Source: Acidobacteriota bacterium
Lineage (GTDB): Bacteria > Acidobacteriota > Vicinamibacteria > Vicinamibacterales > JAHECP01
DNA length: 33,392 nucleotides
Assembly: GCA_024641665.1 (NCBI GenBank)
Contig: JAHECP010000048.1
Location: forward strand, 1-33,392
Direction: 5' to 3'
Below, piece by piece: positions 23,174 to 30,591 of the stretch. Numbering within the stretch: position 1 is the stretch's first letter; every line of letters begins with the position of its first letter. The position numbers and the translations under genes were made by a program. Below the pieces are notes generated by a model. The model worked only from the letters and a program-made list of their open reading frames with translations, ran no database searches and had not been told where the DNA came from.

Positions 23174-23551
23174 TCCAGCGCGCACGAGAACGGCACGGGC
23201 GATCGACTTTCCTGTCTAAAGTGTCGTGGTCCACAGGTTCAGGTCGGCGGCCGCGTGTACTCGAGCCGAGTGGTGGCGGTGACGGTCTGGAGGCTGGCGT
23301 GCGGTACGGCCCGGAGGGTCCACGGGCAACTCCGCTCATGTCGGGCGCTCCGTTCGGATCGCTGAGGCCGACCTGCGTGGGCCTGTGCCGGTGCGCGTGC
23401 GTTCCAGGAACGGCGTCGGAGCCGGCGGGGTCTGGTCGGGCGTCGCGGCCACGAGTTTGGCGAGAAACGCGCGCGAGCGAGCGACAAGGTTAAGCCGCGA
23501 GCGCGGAAGTTGGGCCGTGATTCCCTCCGGCCGGGGCTCACGGACTTGACC
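23174..23551. other. Segment between the two insertion sequences, possible remnant of transfer genes
   Basis: 378 bp with no convincing complete gene. On the minus strand, in the same frame as trbB and directly after its stop codon and the target repeat, about 70 codons stay open (GQVREPRPEG onward, ending about 23337) with coding-like third-position GC. No start codon or homology is apparent. This may be what remains of genes that once followed trbB, or unrelated DNA. Confidence 0.3.
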
Positions 23552-23555
23552 TTAG

Positions 23556-24889
23556 CACTACTTTGTCACCTTCTCAGCGGTGGATTCCGCTGGAAGGAGA
23601 CGATTAGATTCATCAACTTACGGTCGTTGACGACGTACAGCACCGCCATGATCTCGCGCACCCAGAATCGGACGATCGGCAGGGTCGGGCGAGGTGCGTC
23701 GTCGTCCGCGCGCAGGCGTTCGAGCTGGAGAAATGTGAACGCGATCGCGGTGAGGACGGTGTGATGCGTCCACCCGCGATAGGTGCGTCCCTCGAAGTGG
23801 TCGATGCCGAACTCATCCTTCAGCTCCCGATACTGCTGCTCGACGGGCCAGCGGCTGCGCACCACGGTGGCCAACTCCTGCAGCGTTGCCGTGGCGTCGA
23901 GGTTGAGCAAGTAGTACTTCCGCTCGTCGTCGGCCAGCGAGCGTTCGCACAGCAGCCAGCGCTCGCCGCGACTCTTGGCCGGCCGGACCCGGACGGCGGC
24001 GAACCGCGCGGCCAGCGGACCTTTCGTCCCCTCGGCCCAGGTCACGCGCTGCCAGTCGGGGTCGGGGATCTGCGCGGCGATCTCGCCCGCGGTCCGCGAG
24101 CGCCGCGCCCCCGGCGTCCACATCGTCAGGAACCAGCGAATCGCCACGCCGTACCGCAGGCCCAGCCGCTCGAGGCCGCGCCGAAACGCCGCCGTCGAGC
24201 CGTAATCGGCGTCGACGACGACGGCCGTCAGCTGAAAGCCGGCCTTCACGACCCGGCGGATGTGACGCAAGGCGATGCGCCACTTTTCGCGCGAGCGAAC
24301 GGTCTCGGGAATGCGGGCCTTCCGACGCCGCGCGTCGTCGGTGAGCCACTCCTTCGGCAGATACAGCTCGAACGTCAGCGGCCACGCCAGCCGCTCGCCG
24401 AGCAACACGGTCGAGACGGCCACCTGACAATTGGCGATCTTGCCCAGGGCGCCGCAGTACTGCCGCTTCACGCCCACCGAGTGCGTCCCCTGCTTCGGAA
24501 AACTCGTGTCGTCGAGGGCCAGAATCCCGGTGCGTACAGGCACGAGCGCGCGCAGCCGTGTCCACAGCCGTTCGGCGTCCCACGGCGAGTCGGTGATGAA
24601 GTGCTGCAGGGATTGGTAGCTGTCGGGATCGCTCAGACGCCCATGCATGGCCTGCATGGACTTCCGTTCGCTGTCGTTGAACAGCGCGTCGAGATACTGC
24701 GTCGCCGCGTCGCGCTGGGCCGTGCGGCCGAAGCAGTCGGCAAACCGATCGGCAAACTGTCCGAACCGGCGCAGCAACGCGCGAGCCGACGGCTCTGTCA
24801 CGCGATAAACCGTACAAAATTCGCGGCATTAGTACAAGTACGAAGTTTTGGATCGTCCGTACGATGAATCGGAACCTAACAAAGTAGTG
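23556..24889 (-). mobile_element. IS701-family insertion sequence
   Basis: 1334 bp with perfect 11-bp terminal inverted repeats CACTACTTTGT, extending imperfectly to about 18 bp, flanked by TTAG direct repeats (23552-23555 and 24890-24893). The four-base, YTAR-like duplication is that of the IS701 family. It inserted across the TAA stop codon of trbB, and the duplication restores the stop. The transposase is intact. Confidence 0.92.
23566..24801 (-). CDS. IS701-family transposase
   Basis: 411 residues from a GTG at 24801. The DDE_5-type core is clear: GILALDDTSFPKQGTHSVGV (first Asp), GFQLTAVVVDADYGS (second Asp) and EQQYRELKDEFGIDHFEGRTYRGWTHH (Glu). The N-terminal part holds RFGQFADRFADCFGRTAQRD, usual for the family, and the C-terminus reaches the left inverted repeat. 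There is no frameshift, so the copy may be active. Confidence 0.93.
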   Translation of the reverse strand: MTEPSARALLRRFGQFADRFADCFGRTAQRDAATQYLDALFNDSERKSMQAMHGRLSDPDSYQSLQHFITDSPWDAERLWTRLRALVPVRTGILALDDTSFPKQGTHSVGVKRQYCGALGKIANCQVAVSTVLLGERLAWPLTFELYLPKEWLTDDARRRKARIPETVRSREKWRIALRHIRRVVKAGFQLTAVVVDADYGSTAAFRRGLERLGLRYGVAIRWFLTMWTPGARRSRTAGEIAAQIPDPDWQRVTWAEGTKGPLAARFAAVRVRPAKSRGERWLLCERSLADDERKYYLLNLDATATLQELATVVRSRWPVEQQYRELKDEFGIDHFEGRTYRGWTHHTVLTAIAFTFLQLERLRADDDAPRPTLPIVRFWVREIMAVLYVVNDRKLMNLIVSFQRNPPLRR

Positions 24890-25858
24890 TTAGTGGCACG
24901 GTTCGAGCACGTAACGGTCGGCCTGACCGTCGAAGCCACGAACAGCCAGGAGCTGGGTGACCACGCGCCGACGCCCCACGCGTGCGATGTAGACAACGAG
25001 GTAAATGGCCAGGGCGATGGCCTCGCGCGTGCTCCGGTGGGGCAAGCCGACATTCGCTGTCAGGAAGCAGTGTGCCAGACGCGTCAGCGCCTGTTCGGCC
25101 GAGTTGGCGTGAATGGTGCTGAGGCTGCCGGCATGACCGGTGTTGAGGGCCTGCAGGAGATCGAACGCTTCGGCGCCGCGAACCTCCCCCACCAAGATCC
25201 GGTCGGGACGATGACGGAGCGTGGCACGGAGGAGGTCCGCGATGGTGACCGCCGGCAAGGGTGCTTCGTGCCCCAACGGGACCTGGGCGCGGCGCGCCTC
25301 GAAGCGGACGAGGTTGGGCTTGTCGATGAGGATCTCCGACGTCTCCTCGATGAGGACGATGCGATCGTTGTCAGGAATCTTCGCAGCCAAGGCGTTGAGG
25401 AGCGTCGTCTTGCCGGTGCCGGTCCCGCCTGAAATGAGGATGTTCTTGCGGTCGTCCACGGCCTTGTGAAGGAACGCCGCCTGGTCCTCAGTCAGGGTCC
25501 CGATGCTGACGAGCTCTTCCAAGGAATAGCGGTCCGTGAACTTCCGCACGGTCAGGGTCGGGCCGTCGACGGAGCACGGCGGGAACATGGCGGCCACGCG
25601 CGAGCCGTCCTCGAGCCGGGCGTCGAGCATGGGCTGGCGGTCGGAGATCTCGTCGCCGCAGGCCCGCGCGATGTTCTTGATGGCGACGGTCAGGTTCCGT
25701 ACCTCGAGGGTCCGCCCGGGCACGGGCTCGAGCCGGCCGTCCCGCTCCACGAAGACCCGGCGGCCACCGGCGTTGACCATCACCTCGGTGATCGCCGGAT
25801 CGACCAGCAGATCCTCGATGGGCCTGAGGAACGGCAGGATGCGGTCGAGACTGCTCAC
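24890..25858 (-). CDS. trbB: TrbB/VirB11-type conjugation ATPase
   Basis: 322 residues from a GTG at 25858 that overlaps the coupling-protein stop (GTGA). The open frame continues far upstream but only as a shadow of that gene. VirB11 landmarks are present: an N-terminal segment with DPAITEVMVNAGGRRVFVERDG, Walker A GGTGTGKTT (about residues 141-149), Asp box IVLIEETSEI, Walker B LRHRPDRILVGEVRGAEAF and His box TIHANS. Known: a hexameric ATPase at the cytoplasmic base of type IV secretion. It normally leads trbC to trbI; here the order stops at its own stop codon, where the IS701-like element inserted. Confidence 0.92.
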   Translation of the reverse strand: MSSLDRILPFLRPIEDLLVDPAITEVMVNAGGRRVFVERDGRLEPVPGRTLEVRNLTVAIKNIARACGDEISDRQPMLDARLEDGSRVAAMFPPCSVDGPTLTVRKFTDRYSLEELVSIGTLTEDQAAFLHKAVDDRKNILISGGTGTGKTTLLNALAAKIPDNDRIVLIEETSEILIDKPNLVRFEARRAQVPLGHEAPLPAVTIADLLRATLRHRPDRILVGEVRGAEAFDLLQALNTGHAGSLSTIHANSAEQALTRLAHCFLTANVGLPHRSTREAIALAIYLVVYIARVGRRRVVTQLLAVRGFDGQADRYVLEPCH

Positions 25859-27843
25859 AGCGCACCCTGCGCGAGGTGATCGAAGTAGCTGGTCTGCACG
25901 TCCAGGTAGTGGGGCTTCAAGTAACAGAACTGCGGCGGGAGGGGATTGAGGCCGTCGTAAGGGAGCGCGACGGCCTGCGCGTTCTGCAACTCCGTGAATA
26001 CCCTCGGCGGGAAGATGTAGTCGGACTGGAAGCTGTAGGTCTTGCTGGCGCTGAGGGTTTGCTTCGCGGCTGCCGGCCGGGCCGTCAGCAGCGAGATGTG
26101 CGCACCCTGGTCGGCCTCGGCGAGGGTGTAGCGGGTCTTGATGCGGTCCCGCTTCCCGCAGAGCTCGGCGGCCATGCGCGCGGTGAACTCGTCGCTGGTG
26201 GCCAGGAACAGCTTCGTCCGGAAGCACTGGACTAGGGTCCGCCAGCTCTCCTCGCCGCCGAGCGCGGACCGCAGCGAGCTCAGGCTCTGGGTCGCCACGA
26301 TCGGAATGAGCCTGGCCTGGCGCGACAGGGCGAAGGCGCGCTCGTCCCCGGTCGGATCGGTCTCCCCTACGGTGGCGAACGCGTGATACTCGTCGGCCAC
26401 GAACAGAAGGTCCCGCCACGAGCGCTCGGGATGGGCACCAATCTGCGGGATGCGCTGCAGGACGGCGCGCTGGAAGTCGAGCTTCAGCATAACGCCCAGA
26501 CCGCGGGCCAGAGCCGGGTTGAGCGCGACCGGGAAGTTCAGACCCAGCACGTGCCCGGTCTCCAGCAGATCCTCCAGGGGCGGCAGTGGGCGTGGCTCTC
26601 CGGGACGCGGGGGCTTCGCGTACGCGGTGCGGGGTGGGCAGAACGCGCGATGGACGTCGGGACTTTCGTCGAACAGGGACAGGAACACGACGGCGCCCTC
26701 GACGATGGACGAGCGGACCTTGGGGTCGATCCGCGCCCAGGCATGGTAGAACCACCGGTCGATGGCCTCGAGGCGGTGGCGGCGATCGCCGGAAATGGCG
26801 GCGTCGCCGGTGCGGACCTCGAAGGGCAGGTCGTGCTCCGCCAAGTAGGTCTCGAGCTCGGCATCGTAGGGGTGCGCGATGTGGCTCGCGTCGAACCGCG
26901 CCCAGAGGGTCCACGGCGCCTGACGCAGGTGCATTTCATACTCGACCCTGGGCACGACCAGCAGCTCGACGGGATTCCGGAACTGCTCCTGCAGCGCCCG
27001 GATGTTCTTGTCAATCAACTGATCGTCGATCAGGTAGCGGTAGACCTCCGACAGCGTGGTGTAGCCCTCGGTAATCCGCCGCAGGGAAATCACGAACTTC
27101 AGGAGGTCGGTGTACGCCTGCTGCCAGAAGGGCTCCCTGGAGCGCCCGAACAGGTTGTTCACGAGCGTGGCCAGGGCGTACGCCACGGCGTAGGGATCGA
27201 GGTCGTTGTGCAGGGGGTTGTAGCAGACGCCGCTGTCGAGCCCGAGCTCGACGTAGTCGCCGGCCCGGCCCGCGTCCGCGAGGATCCGGCGGACCTGGCC
27301 GCAGAAATCGCCCTTGACCTCCAGAACCAGGCCGCCCAGCTTGTGGTCGGGTTCTCCCGCACGCCAGTGGAGCAGCTGATCGACGTACGGGTACATGCAC
27401 GCGGACGTCTTCCCGGTCCCGACGGCGCCCAGGATCATGATCCCTGTGTAGAGGCCTCGCTGCGGAATGGTGAGCCAGGTTGGACTGGGCGCGCGGCCCG
27501 GCACGGCGGCAAAGTGCGTCTCCCCCAGGACGAGCGCCGGCGCAGGGCGCGCGTCGGGCTCGGGATAGTGCGGCAGCTCGCGGAATGTCTCGACACGGTC
27601 GCGCCGGTAGACGGCGATCGTCAGGATGGACGCCAGGATGGACGCGACGAAGAAGGGCGTCGTGAACCAGAGCGTGGCGTAGCCATAGGTTAGCGCGTGG
27701 AACACCAGGGGCTTGCGCGCGTGGATCAGCGCGAGGAAGACTTCGTCCGCCGGCACAGGAAAGGTGTGCAGGCCCCAGGTGCCCACGCCAGTGGCCAACG
27801 CCGCGGCCGCGACCGTCCGCCATTCGAGGACCGCTCTCAGCAT
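25855..27843 (-). CDS. traG: TraG/VirD4-type coupling protein
   Basis: 662 residues from the ATG at 27843; the 25 residues upstream are not needed. Two or three N-terminal membrane segments (about 5-25 and 40-75, including WFTTPFFVASILASILTIAV) precede the cytoplasmic motor: Walker A GAVGTGKTS (about residues 135-143), GGLVLEVKGDFC, Walker B LLFVADEYHAF (about 500-510) and an arginine region SLSSLRSALGG. A TraM-recognition-like C-terminal part follows. Known: it docks the relaxosome to the secretion channel. Its stop overlaps the trbB start, so the two are translated together. Confidence 0.92.
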   Translation of the reverse strand: MLRAVLEWRTVAAAALATGVGTWGLHTFPVPADEVFLALIHARKPLVFHALTYGYATLWFTTPFFVASILASILTIAVYRRDRVETFRELPHYPEPDARPAPALVLGETHFAAVPGRAPSPTWLTIPQRGLYTGIMILGAVGTGKTSACMYPYVDQLLHWRAGEPDHKLGGLVLEVKGDFCGQVRRILADAGRAGDYVELGLDSGVCYNPLHNDLDPYAVAYALATLVNNLFGRSREPFWQQAYTDLLKFVISLRRITEGYTTLSEVYRYLIDDQLIDKNIRALQEQFRNPVELLVVPRVEYEMHLRQAPWTLWARFDASHIAHPYDAELETYLAEHDLPFEVRTGDAAISGDRRHRLEAIDRWFYHAWARIDPKVRSSIVEGAVVFLSLFDESPDVHRAFCPPRTAYAKPPRPGEPRPLPPLEDLLETGHVLGLNFPVALNPALARGLGVMLKLDFQRAVLQRIPQIGAHPERSWRDLLFVADEYHAFATVGETDPTGDERAFALSRQARLIPIVATQSLSSLRSALGGEESWRTLVQCFRTKLFLATSDEFTARMAAELCGKRDRIKTRYTLAEADQGAHISLLTARPAAAKQTLSASKTYSFQSDYIFPPRVFTELQNAQAVALPYDGLNPLPPQFCYLKPHYLDVQTSYFDHLAQGAL

Positions 27844-27856
27844 CGGCGCGGCCCCA

Positions 27857-28180
27857 TCACTGTGTCGCTTCGCTCCCGAACGAACCGGGCACGCGCTCGG
27901 CCGGCGCCGCGCCGGCAAAACCGTGCCGATCGTGTGGCCGGGACTTCCGGGCTCGCCTGGGAACGCTCGGCGGCACGCACGAGTCGGGATGCGCGTCCCG
28001 CCACTGCAGGAACTCCTTGTCCTTCAGCAGGACCGTGTCGATCAGCTGGTTCAGCACGTATTCGGTCGATTCGCCGAGGAAGCGGGCGTAGGCGTACAAG
28101 GTCTCCTTGTTCTCATGATCCAGTCGCGTCCGGTGCCTGACCAGTCGCTTGCCGCGGGTGCGGGGCTTGATCACGGGCAT
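27857..28180 (-). CDS. Ribbon-helix-helix-like protein, probable relaxosome accessory
   Basis: 107 residues; ATG at 28180 with GGAAAGGA upstream. Residues 14-50 fit a ribbon-helix-helix: VRHRTRLDHENKETLYAYAR followed by FLGESTEYVLNQLIDTVL. The rest is a basic, Pro- and Arg-rich tail. Known: such small proteins bind oriT or regulate transfer genes. It ends 13 bp before the coupling-protein start, and the candidate oriT hairpin lies 150 bp upstream, which fits an oriT-binding role. That role is inferred. Confidence 0.75.
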   Translation of the reverse strand: MPVIKPRTRGKRLVRHRTRLDHENKETLYAYARFLGESTEYVLNQLIDTVLLKDKEFLQWRDAHPDSCVPPSVPRRARKSRPHDRHGFAGAAPAERVPGSFGSEATQ

Positions 28181-28331
28181 GGGCTTTCCTTTCCGCAGGA
28201 AATGGACACGCGGTCGCACCAGCGTCGGGCACTTGGCGCCAAAACGCGGCGACCTGTTCTGGGCGCGACGGTGTAGCCAGCGGCCGACACCGCGGCGGGC
28301 CAGCGGTGACAGGACGATTCGTCCCTCCAGC

Positions 28332-28411
28332 GCCGGGGCGTGAGCGACCCCCCTGGTTCCCGCACGGGGCGGGCCAAAGGTGCGGCGGAGGGGGGTCGCT
28401 CACGCCCCGGC
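28332..28411. repeat. 23-bp perfect inverted repeat, candidate oriT or control site
   Basis: The arm at 28332-28354 (starting GCCGGGGCGTGAGCGACC) is exactly complementary to 28389-28411, with a 34-base spacer. The hairpin sits in the 458-bp non-coding gap (28181-28638) between the ribbon-helix-helix gene and the 325-residue gene of the transfer module. Long inverted repeats next to mobilization genes are typical of oriT. A transcription terminator is less likely as there is no T-tract. No nic consensus could be assigned. Confidence 0.6.
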
Positions 28412-28514
28412 TGCAGTACTGAGGGCTGTGGAACGGGCGGCACAGACCGCCGCCCGACGCTTCGAGGGCACCGCCGCGCTCCTGCCGCTAACTGGTCGTC
28501 CCTCAAGTGATACG

Positions 28515-28535
28515 GCACCGAGCGACCTCGCTTCG
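28515..28535. repeat. Dispersed 21-bp repeat, copy 2
   Basis: Matches 150-170 at 20 of 21 positions (GCACCGAGCGAC then C in place of T, then TCGCTTCG). It is 104 bp beyond the candidate oriT hairpin in the same gap. The remainder of this gap (to 28638) shows no gene. Confidence 0.45.
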
Positions 28536-28638
28536 GCGGGCCCCACAACACCCCTGCGCCCTCGGTGTCACACGCTTGACCGGGGAGAAGAGCGCCCCCC
28601 GGGGTCTCTTCCCCTCTCTCTTCCCCCTCAAGGCACTT

Positions 28639-29616
28639 TCACGCGGTGGCCACCAAGGGGAAGAGATGCAGGTAGCGGTGAGGCAGCACATGACACTCCA
28701 ATCGCCCGGTGCGACGCGCCAGCGCGTCGGCCAGGGCCGGGGAAACCGTGGCATCGACGACGGGGTCGCCGCGCTCGAGCCAGGCGCGGTAGAGCGCCTG
28801 GAAGCGAGGGGCACCGAAGGCTCGGGACGCCCGCCGGAACCGGTCCTCCTCACCGGGCCCGCCGGCTTGCCGCCGGTGGAAGCACCAGCACAGCTCGTCG
28901 CGCGTCGCCGGGCGCAGCGGCATGGCGAGCTGCTGATGGAAGGCGATTTCGTGCGACTCCGTGGCCTTGGTCAGATGACTCGGCACGAGCAAGCGCAGCG
29001 ACCAATCGGATAGGGCCCGGAAGAGCTCCGCGTGCCGCTCCAGGAACGCTCTGAAATCGATCGGCGTGGCCCGCGTCAGGAGGTACAGGAAGACGTGCGT
29101 GTGCCGGTCGGCCGTGATGCCGATCGGCAGCTTGTCCGGGAAGTACCGAACGGTGGTCTTCGTTCCCGTCCCGAAGGTCAGCGACGGGAGGTCCCGGCGG
29201 GGAACGGGACACACGAGCGAGAAGTGCGCGACCTTGTCCTGCTCGGTCGCGAGCCAGGTCAGTTTGCGCTCGGCCAGTATGGTGTCGAGGATCATCAGGC
29301 GCTCGACGGCGCGGGCGAGCGTCACGGGCTTCCGATGGCGGTTGTCGGGCTCGCCGATGGCCTCGTAGAGCGGCTTGTGCTGGATGTGGTAGAGCCGGGC
29401 CTTGTTGTGCCCGCAGCCACGCGCGGTCGCATAGCCGCGATCCAGCAGGCCTTGAAAGAAGTCGTGCATCTTCTGGCCGTAGGCGATGCGCGCGAACGTG
29501 CAGTAGTGACGGCCCAGGCAGACCCCGGCGTGCAGCATCACCATCACCAGAAAGCCGGCTTGACGCTCGGTGAACCCGTAGGCCGCGACGGCCGCCACGC
29601 GCTGCTCCCAGGTCAT
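28639..29616 (-). CDS. Unrecognised transfer-module protein, possible winged-helix
   Basis: 325 residues; ATG at 29616, overlapping the upstream stop in ATGA and preceded by AGGAG. I do not recognise it firmly. The first 100 residues look like a winged-helix: FTERQAGFLVMVMLHAG, then RIAYGQKMHDFFQGLLDRGY and KARLYHIQHKPLYEAIG. The middle is beta-rich (TTVRYFPDKLPIGI), and the rest is helical and mixed. Replication-relaxation (Replic_Relax)-like proteins have such an N-terminal domain, but the match is by layout only. Genetic coupling to the truncated gene upstream suggests the two products work together, possibly in DNA processing for transfer. Confidence 0.6.
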   Translation of the reverse strand: MTWEQRVAAVAAYGFTERQAGFLVMVMLHAGVCLGRHYCTFARIAYGQKMHDFFQGLLDRGYATARGCGHNKARLYHIQHKPLYEAIGEPDNRHRKPVTLARAVERLMILDTILAERKLTWLATEQDKVAHFSLVCPVPRRDLPSLTFGTGTKTTVRYFPDKLPIGITADRHTHVFLYLLTRATPIDFRAFLERHAELFRALSDWSLRLLVPSHLTKATESHEIAFHQQLAMPLRPATRDELCWCFHRRQAGGPGEEDRFRRASRAFGAPRFQALYRAWLERGDPVVDATVSPALADALARRTGRLECHVLPHRYLHLFPLVATA

Positions 29617-30212
29617 CGGAGGAGCTCCTCGGCCAGGTGCGGATCGGGCCCGCGCCCTCCGCGGCGACCGCTGGCCCGGCCTCCCCCAACCCGGCCGCCG
29701 ACGGCCCGGTATCGCGTGAAGCCCGCGCTGGCCTTGCCCGCCGCGTGCAGCCCCCGGTAGTGGAGCGTCATGACCTCGACGTCCTCAACCTCGCGGCGTC
29801 CGCCTGGGAGCTCGAACTCGATGCGCAGGTCGGGGAACTGCACGCGGCCGTCGAGCATCGACAACTCGTGAGCGTCGGCCCATGCCCTCACCTCGTCACG
29901 GGTGCGCCTCGGCCGGCCGTCGGCGTCGGACCGGTCCCGACTGGGCTCCTGCAGGTACCGCTGGTACTCGCGCTTCAGGTCGTGCTCGAGGACGATGCGG
30001 AGGATGCGGGTGTCGCGGCCGGCCAGGCGCCGCGCCGCGCGCTCGTACGCGCGGTAGACCTGGGCGTCGTGTGCCAGCTCGCGCGACCGCGACAGGCCCG
30101 CGTAGAAGGTCTGGCGGGGCTCGTGGCGCGCGTCCCGGTGGCTCTCGAGCAGCTCCCGCCCCCGCGTGGTCAGCGTGACGACGGTCGTCCGGGCCCTCGA
30201 ATCTCGGATTGC
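29613..30212 (-). pseudogene. 5'-truncated winged-helix/nuclease-like transfer gene
   Basis: The frame is open for about 199 codons from the stop at 30213 to 29613 but has no plausible start. A GTG at 29891 would give only 92 residues and cut the protein within a helix. The start of the open part, TVVTLTTRGRELLESHRD, reads like the end of a winged-helix domain whose beginning is missing. The C-terminal part, FPDLRIEFE then EDVEVMTLHYRGLH, resembles a PD-(D/E)XK-like core. The break near 30212 lies at the junction with the right cargo arm, so a deletion or insertion probably removed the N-terminus. A short fragment translated from an internal GTG cannot be excluded. Confidence 0.6.
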
Positions 30213-30591
30213 TCAACTGGAATCCAAGATCGACAGCCTGCGCTGGATGCGGGTGGCACGCTCTTGTCCACGCGCTACGCGACAACAGTGCGCACGTGAC
30301 GGATTGCTGGGAACGCTTCTCCCGAAGTGCTGAATGTCAGACCGCGTCACCGAGCAGGGATTGTGGAGTTGGCGCACGCGGCGCAGCGCCACGTCTGGTT
30401 TAACACCGGAGACACGGTAGGTGGGCGGCCGGATCCCTCCGATCTAACTCTCAGTGAGCTCCGACTTCCGCATGGCCGCGCCTGACTCCAAGCAGTCAAT
30501 CCTGGCATGCCTGCCGGCCGGGGACGATCACGGTGCGGGCTGCCTCAGTGACCTGCCAGCACGCCGAGCGCCGCCAGCCATCACACGTGAG
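30213..30591. other. Junction region between transfer module and right cargo
   Basis: No complete gene. On the plus strand about 50 codons starting near 30176 read VVRALESRIAQLESKIDSLR, a coiled-coil-like pattern seen at the ends of small bacterial proteins, and this overlaps the truncated gene on the other strand. It could be a remnant of an unrelated gene fused here. The rest of the gap has nothing I can support. Confidence 0.3.

Noticed and set aside
25859-26914. Long upstream extension of the trbB frame (352 codons)
   Set aside because: It is the reverse-frame-shifted shadow of the coupling-protein gene on the same strand; Arg/Pro-rich text without domains, and a GTGA start-stop overlap gives the natural trbB start at 25858.
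26383-27693. 436-codon plus-strand open frame
   Set aside because: Antisense to the well-supported coupling protein; its text has no domain pattern.
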